Source: Cribrihabitans_A neustonicus (lineage in GTDB: Bacteria; Pseudomonadota; Alphaproteobacteria; Rhodobacterales; Rhodobacteraceae). From it: a DNA stretch of 64,000 nucleotides. The stretch is from the NCBI RefSeq assembly GCF_048820895.1, contig NZ_JBMERQ010000013.1, positions 1 to 64,000 of the forward strand, in the 5' to 3' direction. Below, one piece after another: positions 38,415 to 49,585 of this stretch; position 1 is the first letter of the stretch; every line of letters begins with the position of its first letter. The position numbers were made by a program, and so were the translations under genes. Under the pieces are notes generated by a model. It made no database searches, was not told the origin of the DNA, and saw nothing but the letters and a program-made list of their open reading frames with translations.

Positions 38415-40922
38415 TCACCCGTTCTGGCGGATGGTCTCGTTCTTCGGGTCATAGGGGCTGTCGCAGGTGACTACCGCATTCCACAGCTTGTCCTGCATCT
38501 TGACCTTCAGCCTGGTGCCTTCCACAGCGAGCTCCGGCTTCACGTAGCCCATGCCGATGGACTTGCCGAAGGCCACCGAGTAGCCGCCAGAAGTCAGACG
38601 CCCGACGCGGGTGCCCTCTTCGGTATAGAGCGCCTCGCGGCCCCAGGGGTCGGCGTCCGAGGGGCCGTCGATCAGCAGGGTGCAGCATTTGACGCGCACG
38701 CCGGTCTCGATCAGCTTGTCCTTGCCGTGGAAGTCCTTCTCCAGCTCGACAAAGCGCGGCAGGTCGGCTTCCAGCGGGGTTGCATCGCGGCCCAGCTCGT
38801 TGCCGAAGGCACGGTAGGATTTCTCCTGGCGCAGCCAGTTCTGGGCGCGCGCGCCGACCAGCTTCATGCCGTGCTTTTCACCGGCCTTTTCGAGCAGGTC
38901 GAACAGGTAGTTCTGCATCTCGATGGGGTGATGCAGCTCCCAGCCCAGCTCGCCTGTGTAGGCAACGCGGATCGCATTGACCGGGCACATGCCCAGTTCG
39001 ATCTGCTTGGCCGAAAGCCACGGGAAGCGCTTGTTCGACAGCGCGGTTTCCGGATCTGCGTCGTTGATCACTTCTTTCAGAACGTCGCGCGACTTCGGCC
39101 CTGCGATGGCAAAGACGCCCCACTGGGTGGTCACATCCTGGATCTCGATGTAGCCGAACTCCTCCATCTTGTCCTCGGCGGCCTTCCTCAGGAAGTCCGC
39201 GTCATACTCGGTCCAGGCACCGGCGGAGACCAGGTAGTAGTTGTTCTCACCGTTGCGCACGATGGTGTATTCGGTGCGGGTGGTGCCCGCCGAGGTCAGC
39301 GCGTAGGTGAGGTTGATACGGCCGATTTTGGGCAGCTTGTTGCAGGTGAACCAATCCAGGAACCGGGTGGCACCGGGGCCTTTGACGACATGTTTGGTAA
39401 AGGCGGTTGCGTCGATCAGGCCGACGCCCTCACGGATCGCCTTGGCTTCTTCCACGGCATACTGCCACCACTTGCCGCGGCGGAAGGAGCGGGAGTCGTG
39501 GTCGAAGTTTTCTGGTGCGTCCAGCGGGCCGTAGTAGTTCGGGCGTTCCCAGCCGTTCACGAAGCCGAACTGAGCGCCACGCGCCTTCTGGCGATCATAG
39601 GCGGGAGCGGTGCGCAGCGGACGGCAGGCCTCGCGCTCCTCATCCGGGTGGTGCAGGATATAGACGTGCTCGTAGCACTCTTCGTTCTTGCGGGCCGCGA
39701 ACTCGGTGGTCATCCAGTTCTGCGAGTAGCGCTTGGGGTCGAGCGACGCCATGTCGATCTCGGCCTCGCCGTCCACCATCATCTGCGCCAGATAGTAGCC
39801 GGTGCCGCCGGCAGCGGTGATGCCGAAGGAGAAGCCTTCTGCCAGCCACATGTTGCGCAGGCCCGGAGCCGGGCCGACCAGCGGGTTGCCGTCGGGGGTA
39901 TAGCAGATCGGGCCGTTAAAGTCGTCCTTGAGACCGCTCTCGGCGCAGGAGGGAACGCGCTCGGCCATCGCCATGTACTGGTCGGCGATCCGGTCCAGAT
40001 CCAGCGGGAACAGGTCGGCGCGGAAGCTGTCCGGCACGCCATGCTCGAAGCGCGCGGGCGCGCCGCGCTCGTAGATGCCGAGGATCCAGCCGCCGCGCTC
40101 CTCGCGGGCATAGGATTCGTTGTCGGCGTCGCGCACGACCGGGTGCTCCGGATTGCCGGCTGCGCGCCATTTGACCAGCTCGGGGTCCTGATCCATGACG
40201 ATGAAGGTGTGCTCGACCGGGATCGCCGGCATCTTGATGCCCAGCATCTTTGCGGTGCGCTGCGCGTGGTTGCCGGATGCGGTTACGACGTGCTCGGCGG
40301 TGATTACCACCTTCTCGTCGGACTCGACCAGGTTGCCGCCCTTCTCGACCATCTTGGTACAGGTGACTTCCCAATGGGTGCCCGTCCAGTGGAAGGCATC
40401 GGCCTGCATCTTCCGGACGATCTCGACACCGCGCTGGCGGGCCCCCTTGGCCATCGCCTGGGTCACGTCGGCGGGGTTAATATAGCCGTCCTCGGTGTGG
40501 TAGATCGCGCCCTTCAGATCGGAGGTCTCGATCAGCGGCCAGCGTTCCTTGATCTGCTCCGGGGTCAGCCACTCGTATTTGACGTCGCAGGTTTCGGCGG
40601 TGGAGGCATAGAGCATGTATTCGTCCATGCGCTCCTGGGTCTGCGCCATGCGCAGGTTGCCCACCACGGCGAAACCTGCGTTCAAGCCGGTTTCCTCTTC
40701 CAGGGTCTTGTAAAAATCGACCGAGTACTTGTGGATGTGGGTGGTCGCATAGGACATGTTGAACAGCGGCAGGAGGCCGGCTGCGTGCCAGGTCGAGCCG
40801 GAGGTCAGCTCGTCACGCTCGATCAGCATGACGTCGTCCCAGCCGGCTTTGGCCAGGTGATAGGCAATCGAGGTGCCAACGGCACCGCCGCCGACAACCA
40901 GTGCTTTGACTTGGGTTTTCAT
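38415..40922 (-). CDS. FAD-dependent demethylating dehydrogenase with GcvT domain (dimethylglycine/sarcosine dehydrogenase-like)
   Basis: 835 residues in two modules. The N-terminal DAO half has ALVVGGGAVGTSIAYHLAKAG (FAD), GSTWHAAGLLP with the flavin-linking type His, and WLAEGFSFGITAAGGTGYYLA. The C-terminal half (~430-830) is an aminomethyltransferase (GcvT) domain that takes the one-carbon unit to tetrahydrofolate (RVAYTGELGWELHHP, KSYRAFGNELGRDATPLEA). This is the layout of dimethylglycine and sarcosine dehydrogenases, and relates to the DMSP demethylase fold. It oxidises an N-methyl group; dimethylglycine is the likeliest substrate, but many paralogues exist in Roseobacters. Single gene. 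Confidence 0.88.
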   Translation of the reverse strand: MKTQVKALVVGGGAVGTSIAYHLAKAGWDDVMLIERDELTSGSTWHAAGLLPLFNMSYATTHIHKYSVDFYKTLEEETGLNAGFAVVGNLRMAQTQERMDEYMLYASTAETCDVKYEWLTPEQIKERWPLIETSDLKGAIYHTEDGYINPADVTQAMAKGARQRGVEIVRKMQADAFHWTGTHWEVTCTKMVEKGGNLVESDEKVVITAEHVVTASGNHAQRTAKMLGIKMPAIPVEHTFIVMDQDPELVKWRAAGNPEHPVVRDADNESYAREERGGWILGIYERGAPARFEHGVPDSFRADLFPLDLDRIADQYMAMAERVPSCAESGLKDDFNGPICYTPDGNPLVGPAPGLRNMWLAEGFSFGITAAGGTGYYLAQMMVDGEAEIDMASLDPKRYSQNWMTTEFAARKNEECYEHVYILHHPDEEREACRPLRTAPAYDRQKARGAQFGFVNGWERPNYYGPLDAPENFDHDSRSFRRGKWWQYAVEEAKAIREGVGLIDATAFTKHVVKGPGATRFLDWFTCNKLPKIGRINLTYALTSAGTTRTEYTIVRNGENNYYLVSAGAWTEYDADFLRKAAEDKMEEFGYIEIQDVTTQWGVFAIAGPKSRDVLKEVINDADPETALSNKRFPWLSAKQIELGMCPVNAIRVAYTGELGWELHHPIEMQNYLFDLLEKAGEKHGMKLVGARAQNWLRQEKSYRAFGNELGRDATPLEADLPRFVELEKDFHGKDKLIETGVRVKCCTLLIDGPSDADPWGREALYTEEGTRVGRLTSGGYSVAFGKSIGMGYVKPELAVEGTRLKVKMQDKLWNAVVTCDSPYDPKNETIRQNG

Positions 40923-41107
40923 TCGCCCGCTCTCCGGAGTTATGGGATTCTTGAGGACGGTTTATGCCCAAGCGCGGGAAATTGCGCGAAATCCATCCGA
41001 CCGAAAAACCGACAAAACCGACCTGCGCCCGCTTGGGATGCGGAATTCTTGCTGTTGGCGGGCCGGAGCGCCCTTGTTTTCCGCCGCTTCGGCCGCGCCG
41101 CGGCCGC

Positions 41108-41407
41108 CTAGTTGCACTGCAGCGCGGTGCCGCGCCGGATGCAGATGCCGGGGGCTTCGCCTTTGGAATTACCTCCAGGGTCCGCAGCGGAAATCGGCTC
41201 TTCTCTCCCCACGCCGGAAGCAAGCTCGGCAAGAGAATGCGATCCAGCGGCCCCGCCCGCAAAGCGAGCCCGCACGATCGCGGCATAGTCCGCGCTACTC
41301 AATTCGCCCCAGACAAGCCCGGCGTCCCGGGTCTGGATGAAGTAGTCGGCAGCGACCACGGACTGCGCCGCAAAAACCACAATGCCAATCGCTTTCCGAA
41401 GCGCCAT
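41108..41407 (-). CDS. Small secreted or membrane protein, unknown
   Basis: 99 residues from ATG 41407, with the start MALRKAIGIVVFAAQSVVAADYF looking like a signal peptide or a single membrane anchor. The rest is low in hydrophobic residues, with two Cys near the end (GICIRRGTALQCN). No family is recognised. The codon pattern and the gene's place in an otherwise empty gap argue for a real gene; confidence is moderate. Confidence 0.5.
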   Translation of the reverse strand: MALRKAIGIVVFAAQSVVAADYFIQTRDAGLVWGELSSADYAAIVRARFAGGAAGSHSLAELASGVGREEPISAADPGGNSKGEAPGICIRRGTALQCN

Positions 41408-41480
41408 GACCGCCCCTCCCCCAGACAAACCCGGGGTCAGAAGAGCAGAAGATTGCGGCCGTTTTCCGGCAGGCCCGCGG

Positions 41481-42890
41481 CTACTCCTTGCCAGTCAGGA
41501 TCTTGCCGGGGTTCAGGATGTTCTCCGGGTCCAGGGCCGCCTTCACTGCAGCCATGTAGCGGGTGGCTGCGCCCAGCTCCTTCTGCAGGTAAGGCCGCTT
41601 GCCTTGGCCGATGCCGTGCTCGCCCGTGCAGGTGCCCTCCATAGAGATCGCCAGATCGTTGAGCCAGCCGATATACTCCTCGGCCTTCTGCCGCTCCTCC
41701 GCGCTCTCCATGTCGATAAGCAGCAGCGCGTGGAAGTTGCCGTCGCCCACGTGGCCCACCATTGGCGCCATCAGCTCCAGTTCCTCGGCCTTGGCGCGGG
41801 CGGCGCCGACGCATTCCGCCAGCCGCGACACCGGCACGCAGACATCGGTGGAGATGCCCTTGGCAGCCGGACGCAGCTGCAGGCACGCCCAGTACATGTC
41901 ATGGCGCGCCTGCCACAGCGCATTGCGCTCCTCCGCGGTGGAGGCGGCGGCAAAGTCGAAGCCGCCGAATTCCCCGGCGATGCCGCCGAAAGTCTCCGCC
42001 TGTTCCACCACGCCCGCGTCCGAGCCGTGGAACTCCAGCAGCAGCAGCGGTGTCTCCGGCAGCTCCAGCTTGGAATAGGCGTTGGCTGCACGCACGCTGA
42101 GCGCGTCCAGCAGCTCGATCCGCGCCACCGGGATGCCGTATTGGATGGTCATCATCACCGCGCGGCAGGCGTCATCGACCGTGCGGAAAGAACAACGGGC
42201 GGAGCGGATCGCTTCCGGAATGCCCTGCAGTTTCAGAGTCAGCTCGGTGATCAGCCCCAAGGTGCCTTCGGAGCCGACCAGCAGCCGGGTCAGGTCATAG
42301 CCAGCGGAGGATTTCCGCGCCCGCTGTGCGGTGCGGATCACGCCGCCATCGGCCATCACCGCCTCCAGCCCCAGCACGTTGTCCTTCATCGTGCCATAGC
42401 GCACAGCGTTAGTCCCCGACGCCCGCGTCGCCGCCATGCCGCCCAGCGAAGCATTTGCGCCGGGGTCGATGGGAAAGAACAGCCCCTGGTCGCGCAAATG
42501 TGTGTTGAGCTGCTCGCGCGTCACGCCAGGCTGGACCACCACGTCCAGATCCTCCGGGTGAACGGCCAGAATCCTGTCCATGCGCATCATGTCGATGCAA
42601 ATACCGCCCGCAGGCGCGTTCACATGGCCCTCGAGCGAGGTGCCGGTGCCGAAGGGAATGACCGGTACGCCATGCTCCGCACAGACCTTCACGATGGCTG
42701 AGACTTCTTCGGTCGAGGCAGGGAAGACCACAGCGTCGGGCGCCTGGTTGACGATCCAGGTGGTGGTATGGCCGTGCTGCTCGCGGATCGCCCGGCCAGT
42801 CTGCAAACGCTCGCCAAACTGCTGCTTCAGGATATCGACGGCAGCTTTGATACCGGCCTCGTTGCGCGGCAGCGGTGTCGCTTGCACCAT
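41481..42890 (-). CDS. FAD-linked 2-hydroxyacid dehydrogenase (GlcD/D-lactate dehydrogenase-like)
   Basis: 469 residues from ATG 42890 with SD aaggaga. PCMH-type FAD domain: IPFGTGTSLEGHVN, GANASLGGMAATRASGTNAVRYG and LLVGSEGTLGLITELTLKL. C-terminal domain: MVGHVGDGNFHALLLID and GTCTGEHGIGQGKRPYL, with the His/Glu active-site pattern of D-lactate and glycolate dehydrogenases. Oxidises a D-2-hydroxyacid, passing electrons to a quinone or cytochrome. No GlcE/GlcF partner is adjacent, favouring a stand-alone D-lactate dehydrogenase type. Confidence 0.9.
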   Translation of the reverse strand: MVQATPLPRNEAGIKAAVDILKQQFGERLQTGRAIREQHGHTTTWIVNQAPDAVVFPASTEEVSAIVKVCAEHGVPVIPFGTGTSLEGHVNAPAGGICIDMMRMDRILAVHPEDLDVVVQPGVTREQLNTHLRDQGLFFPIDPGANASLGGMAATRASGTNAVRYGTMKDNVLGLEAVMADGGVIRTAQRARKSSAGYDLTRLLVGSEGTLGLITELTLKLQGIPEAIRSARCSFRTVDDACRAVMMTIQYGIPVARIELLDALSVRAANAYSKLELPETPLLLLEFHGSDAGVVEQAETFGGIAGEFGGFDFAAASTAEERNALWQARHDMYWACLQLRPAAKGISTDVCVPVSRLAECVGAARAKAEELELMAPMVGHVGDGNFHALLLIDMESAEERQKAEEYIGWLNDLAISMEGTCTGEHGIGQGKRPYLQKELGAATRYMAAVKAALDPENILNPGKILTGKE

Positions 42891-42981
42891 TTGCGGGTCT
42901 CCTTGTGGCTGGTATGCGGACACACCATTTTTTTACGCCGCACTATAGGCGGGCAATGATCCGGAACAAGAGCCGCCGTGC

Positions 42982-44781
42982 TTACCCGCCCAGCGCAATG
43001 CCTTCCCGGCGCGGATCGGCCGCGCCCTTCAGACCCTCTTCGCCGATTTCGATGGCATGCAGGCCGGAGGTCAGATCGCGGATGTTCACCTCATAGCCCA
43101 TTTCCGCAAGCGCCCCTTCCAGCGCTTCCGCGCTGGTGCCCGCTTCGAGGTCGAAGGTTCCGAAGCGGTTCACCGCATGCGGCAGCGCCAGCGCCTCCTG
43201 CAGGTTCAGCCCCCAGTCGGCCCAGGCCACGATGGATTTTGCCACGTAGCCGATGATCCGGCTGCCGCCCGGTGAGCCGATCGCCAGCACCGGTTCGCCG
43301 TCTTTGAGCACAATCGTCGGCGCCATCGAGGAGCGCGGCCGCTTGCCCGGCTCCACCCGGTTGGCAATCGGCGCGCCCTCCACATGGGTGCGGAAGGAGA
43401 AATCCGTGAGCTCGTTGTTCAGCAGGAAGCCGCCCGTCATCAGCCGCGAGCCAAAGCCGTTCTCGATCGTCGTCGTCATCGACAGCACGTTGCCGTACTG
43501 ATCGACGATGGAGATATGCGAGGTCGAGGGCAGCTCAATCGACTGGTCATCCGCCAGCCGGGGCGCTAGGCCCGCGTGGTCGAACTCCGGCGCGCCCGGC
43601 GCCACCTCCGGCAGCGCGTCGTCACCGGCCAGCAGTTCCGCCCGCGCCGCCAAGTAATCCGCCGCCACCAGCCCATGCGTTGGCACGGGAACATAGTCGC
43701 TGTCGGCGATGTAGCGGCCGCGGTCGGCAAAGGCCAGGCGCGAGGCATCGCCGATCAGCCGCCAAGCCTCGGCGCTCTCCGCGCCCAGTTCGGCCAGGTC
43801 ATACTGCCCCAGCATGCCGAGGATCTGTCCCACCGAAAGCGCCCCCGAAGACGGAGGCCCCATGCCGCAAGCCTCGAAGGCGCGGTAGGTGACGCAGACG
43901 GCCGGGCGCTCCTTCACGTGATAAAGCGCCAGGTCGGTGGCCGAGAGCACGCCCGCATTGCCCTCCGCGCCGGTTACAGTGTCAACGATCTTAGCCGCCA
44001 GCGGGCCGGTATAGAACGCCTTCGCGCCCTCCTCAGCCAGGGCGCGCAGGGTGGCGGCATACTCCGGGTTCTGCAGCGTCGCGCCTTCGGCCAGCGGCGC
44101 GCCCCCGGGCAGGAAATAGGCGGCGGTGGCGGGGAAGCGCCCAAGCCGTTCGGCATCGCCTGCAACCAGCGCGGCAAGGCGGGGCGAGACGGCAAATCCC
44201 TCCTCTGCCAGCCGCACCGCAGGTTCGAACAGCCCCGCCCAGTTGGCCTGCCCCCAGCGACGGTGCGCGGCCTCCATCAGTGCGGGCGTCCCAGGCGTGC
44301 CGACCGAGCGGCCGCCCACTACCGCGTCATAGAACTTCAGCGGCGCGCCGGTCTCATCCTGAAACAGCAGCGGCGTCGCCGCCATTGGCGCGGTCTCGCG
44401 CCCATCGAGGGTGGTCAGTTCTCCGGTCTCGGCGTCATACCAGACCAGAAACGCGCCGCCGCCAAGGCCCGAGGATTGCGGCTCCACCAGGCCCAGCACC
44501 GCCTGCACCGCCACCATTGCGTCCGCCGCTGTGCCGCCGCCGCGCAGAACTTCCGCCCCCGCGGCCACCGCGTGGGGGTTGGCGGCCGCAACCATCCAGT
44601 TCTCGGCCTCTACCACGCGGCCTGCTGCCTTGGCCTCCTGCGCCGCCGCGACTTCTTCCGAGATCGCTGCGATACTGCCCGGTGCCGCACTTTCCGGCGC
44701 CACCGCATCGGCGGCCTCCTGCGCCGTGGCCGGAGCGGATAAGGCGGCACCCAGTGCCAGAACCAGCGTAGAATACCTCAT
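42982..44781 (-). CDS. ggt: Gamma-glutamyltransferase
   Basis: 599 residues. Signal peptide MRYSTLVLALGAALSAPATAQ places it in the periplasm. It breaks or transfers gamma-glutamyl groups from glutathione. The proenzyme cuts itself before the nucleophile Thr420 in PSTSHISIVDQYGN. Glutamate-binding and oxyanion marks are PQSSGLGGGAFLVWYD, GRETAPMAAT, PPSSGALSVGQIL and the C-terminal SPGGSRIIGYV. Full length. Start chosen for the signal peptide. Confidence 0.95.
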   Translation of the reverse strand: MRYSTLVLALGAALSAPATAQEAADAVAPESAAPGSIAAISEEVAAAQEAKAAGRVVEAENWMVAAANPHAVAAGAEVLRGGGTAADAMVAVQAVLGLVEPQSSGLGGGAFLVWYDAETGELTTLDGRETAPMAATPLLFQDETGAPLKFYDAVVGGRSVGTPGTPALMEAAHRRWGQANWAGLFEPAVRLAEEGFAVSPRLAALVAGDAERLGRFPATAAYFLPGGAPLAEGATLQNPEYAATLRALAEEGAKAFYTGPLAAKIVDTVTGAEGNAGVLSATDLALYHVKERPAVCVTYRAFEACGMGPPSSGALSVGQILGMLGQYDLAELGAESAEAWRLIGDASRLAFADRGRYIADSDYVPVPTHGLVAADYLAARAELLAGDDALPEVAPGAPEFDHAGLAPRLADDQSIELPSTSHISIVDQYGNVLSMTTTIENGFGSRLMTGGFLLNNELTDFSFRTHVEGAPIANRVEPGKRPRSSMAPTIVLKDGEPVLAIGSPGGSRIIGYVAKSIVAWADWGLNLQEALALPHAVNRFGTFDLEAGTSAEALEGALAEMGYEVNIRDLTSGLHAIEIGEEGLKGAADPRREGIALGG

Positions 44782-44846
44782 GTAAATCCCTCTCTCTATG
44801 CGCAATTGTTCCGTTCCAATCCCGGCCCGGGCGGGCCAACGGCAGC

Positions 44847-45833
44847 CTAAAGCATCGACGGCACCACCTGATCCGGCGGCCGGTGCCCGTCCTCGAAAGT
44901 CTTGATGTTCAACAGCACTTTCTCGCCCATCTCGATCCGGCCCTCGATGGTGGCCGACCCCATATGCGGCAGCAGCACCACATTGGACAGCTCGCGCAGG
45001 CGCGGGTTGATGTCTGTCCCGTGTTCATAGACGTCCAGCCCGGCGCCCGCGATTTCGCCCGCACGCAGCATCCGGGTCAGCGCATGCTCGTCGATCACCT
45101 CCCCGCGCGAAGTATTCACGATCACCGCCGAGGGCTTCATCAGCTTAAGCCGCCGCGCGTTCATCAAATGGAAGGTCGAAGGCGTGGATGGGCAGTTGAT
45201 CGACAGCACGTCCATCCGCGCCACCATCTGGTCAAGGCTCTCCCAATAGGTCGCCTCCAGCTGTTCCTCGATCTCGGGGCGCAGGCGGCGGCGGTTGTGG
45301 TAATGCACCTGCATGCCGAAGGCAGCGGCGCGCCGGGCCACCGCCTGGCCGATCCGGCCCATGCCGAGGATGCCGAGCCGCCGCCCGGCAATGCGCCCGC
45401 CCAGAAGCGCGGTCGGCGCCCAGCCCTTCCAGTCGCCGCTCTGCATCACGGCGAGGCCCTCTGGAATGCGGCGCACCACCGCCATGATCAGCGCCATCGT
45501 CATGTCGGCGGTGTCATCGGTGAGCACGCCGGGCGTGTTGGAGACCAGAATGCCCCGCTGACGCGCCGTCGCAACATCGATATGGTCCACCCCGGCGCCG
45601 TAATTGGCGATCAGTTTCAGCCGCTCCCCCGCCTGTCCCAGGAGGCCTGCGTCAATCGTGTCGGTGACCGTGGGCACCAGCACGTCGGCCTCCTTCATCG
45701 CCGCCGCCAGCTCGGCTTTGGTCATCGGTGTGTCATCCTCACGCAGGCGCACATCAAACAGCTCGCTCAGCCGCGTCTCCACCGGTTCCGGCAACCGTCG
45801 CGTCACGACAACACTCAGACGTTCTCTTGGCAC
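44847..45833 (-). CDS. D-2-hydroxyacid dehydrogenase (glyoxylate/hydroxypyruvate reductase-like)
   Basis: 328 residues. NAD(P) domain LGILGMGRIGQAVARRAAAFG; catalytic Arg in VNTSRGEVID, Glu in GLDVYEHGTDI and His in VLLPHMGSAT. Two-domain fold of the GhrB/GyaR/formate-dehydrogenase superfamily. The most likely reaction is reduction of glyoxylate or hydroxypyruvate. Follows ggt at 65 bases in the same direction, with no evident link. Confidence 0.9.
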   Translation of the reverse strand: MPRERLSVVVTRRLPEPVETRLSELFDVRLREDDTPMTKAELAAAMKEADVLVPTVTDTIDAGLLGQAGERLKLIANYGAGVDHIDVATARQRGILVSNTPGVLTDDTADMTMALIMAVVRRIPEGLAVMQSGDWKGWAPTALLGGRIAGRRLGILGMGRIGQAVARRAAAFGMQVHYHNRRRLRPEIEEQLEATYWESLDQMVARMDVLSINCPSTPSTFHLMNARRLKLMKPSAVIVNTSRGEVIDEHALTRMLRAGEIAGAGLDVYEHGTDINPRLRELSNVVLLPHMGSATIEGRIEMGEKVLLNIKTFEDGHRPPDQVVPSML

Positions 45834-45995
45834 TTGCGCTCTCCCCTGGTCTTTTCAATTGTTGCGCTTGCGTGGCATCGTGGCGCAGGACGCAGACGGG
45901 CACAAGAACCCATGCGCATCTCCCCTTCAGCGCCGTCTTGTACTGCGGCGGAGGGTCGGGAAATACAGACGGCAAGGCATAGAGGCGGACTGGCA

Positions 45996-46517
45996 GTGAA
46001 AAAAGCGGCATTGGCATGGCGCCATCTGGCAGCGGCGGCGGTTGCGCTTGTGATGGCCGCGGGTGCGGCCGCCGCGGCGCGGGCGGAAAACCGCGGCCCG
46101 GTCACCAACCTGCCGCTGCCCCGTTTCGTCTCCATGAAGGCCGCGGAGGGCAACGTGCGGCGGGGGCCCTCGCTCACCCACAAAATCGACTGGGTATTCA
46201 AGCGCCGCAGTATGCCGCTGGAGATTACCGCCGAATACGGCCACTGGCGCCGGGTGCGCGACCGCGACGGCGCCGGCGGCTGGGTCCACTATGCGCTGCT
46301 CTCGGGCGTGCGCACCGTGCTGGTGGAGGAGGACATGCTTACCGTGCACTCCAAACCGGACGCGCGCGCACCGGTGGCCGCCGCTTTCGAGCTGGGCGTG
46401 GTGGCCCGGCTCGGCGCCTGCAACCCGGATTGGTGCGAGATTTCGGCCGGCGGGTACCGTGGCTGGGCACCCAAGGAGAAGCTCTGGGGCGTGGCCCCGG
46501 ACGAAGTCCGGGAATAA
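45996..46517 (+). CDS. Secreted SH3-domain protein (DUF1058-type)
   Basis: 173 residues from a GTG at 45996. Signal peptide KKAALAWRHLAAAAVALVMA...ARA. Two SH3-like repeats follow: FVSMKAAEGNVRRGPS...WRRVRDRDGAGGWVHYALL and VEEDMLTVHSKPDA...DWCEISAGGYRGWAPKEKLWG. Such proteins are thought to bind peptidoglycan or envelope ligands. Divergent from the dehydrogenase gene, with ~160 bases between. Confidence 0.85.
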   Translation: MKKAALAWRHLAAAAVALVMAAGAAAAARAENRGPVTNLPLPRFVSMKAAEGNVRRGPSLTHKIDWVFKRRSMPLEITAEYGHWRRVRDRDGAGGWVHYALLSGVRTVLVEEDMLTVHSKPDARAPVAAAFELGVVARLGACNPDWCEISAGGYRGWAPKEKLWGVAPDEVRE

Positions 46518-46835
46518 CCCCGCGTCCCGCACCCGCCGCCACTTTCTGGCCGTAAATACCCCGGGGTGAATTGGCCGCAAGGCCAAGAATGGCAGCGCCC
46601 CCCTTCCCTTCCTCTCAAGGCCTGAGCCCCGCAACGCGGCAATCCGCGCGGTGTGAAAGATGCAGGGGGCAATTGCACCCGCGGCAATCGTGTTTTACAT
46701 GAGGGCCATACCCGATGGCCGCCCCTGCCGGCCGCCCGGCGCGGGGCCCTGTCCCGCCGCTGGCATGACCTTGGGGCGCAGCGCCGCTACGCAGACATTA
46801 TCAAAGCCTCCGAACTCGCTGAAAGGTTGTGGAAC
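46518..46835. other. Intergenic region upstream of icd
   Basis: 318 bases without a convincing gene. The icd frame is open across much of it, but conserved sequence only starts at ATG 46836. A variant of the recurring intergenic motif lies at about 46551-46566 (minus strand CCCCGGGGTATTTACG). The icd promoter is probably in the last 150 bases. Confidence 0.4.
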
Positions 46836-49049
<2,214 letters not shown>

Positions 49050-49077
49050 ACGCCAGCGTCTGATCGGAAGCGGAGAA

Positions 49078-49108
49078 ACGCCCGGCCATCCCGCCGGGCG
49101 TTTTTTTT
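49078..49108 (+). terminator. Terminator of icd
   Basis: AACGCCCGGC-CATCCC-GCCGGGCG followed by eight T, about 30 bases after the icd stop. Confidence 0.92.
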
Positions 49109-49520
49109 CAAGTGCATGCAGGCCATGTCGGTTTGTCATGCTGGAGCAACACACTATTCCCGGATAACGGCAGGCCCTGAACTGCTGGCGCGCTGGGGCA
49201 ATCCAAACGGGGGCCGCGTCCAACCCGTGCTCCGTATCGAGAATGTCCCAGCCTCCCGAACTCGCCACCATGCGGGGCGCGCGCCGGCGATGCGCGGCGG
49301 CCTGCCGGCACGATCCACCGATACTCCCGGTCCTTCTCCTGATTTGGCAGGCGCCCCCTGTACTGCGAACCGGGAACGGGACCGGCGGAAGACATGCATC
49401 CTGCCATGCAAGATCATGCGCCCAGGGTATGGTTCCCCGAAGGAGCATGATTGCGGGGCAAGCATCTGAGCGCGGGCGCTTTCCGAAAGGACGGCACCAA
49501 TGCAGTCCCCGCCGATCAGC
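49109..49520. other. Gene-free stretch between convergent icd and mcp
   Basis: 412 GC-rich bases with no supported gene. Several frames are open by chance on both strands. No RNA gene or repeat array was seen. Confidence 0.4.
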
Positions 49521-49526
49521 CCGAAT

Positions 49527-49557
49527 GCAAAACGCCCGGGCCAAACCCGGGCGTTTT
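49527..49557 (-). terminator. Terminator of the chemoreceptor gene
   Basis: AAAACGCCCGGG and CCCGGGCGTTTT around a five-base loop form a 12-bp perfect stem with A/T flanks, so it can act on both strands; it lies 29 bases beyond the mcp stop. Confidence 0.8.
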
Positions 49558-49585
49558 GGTGTTTTAATAATGGGCCGCCGGAGGA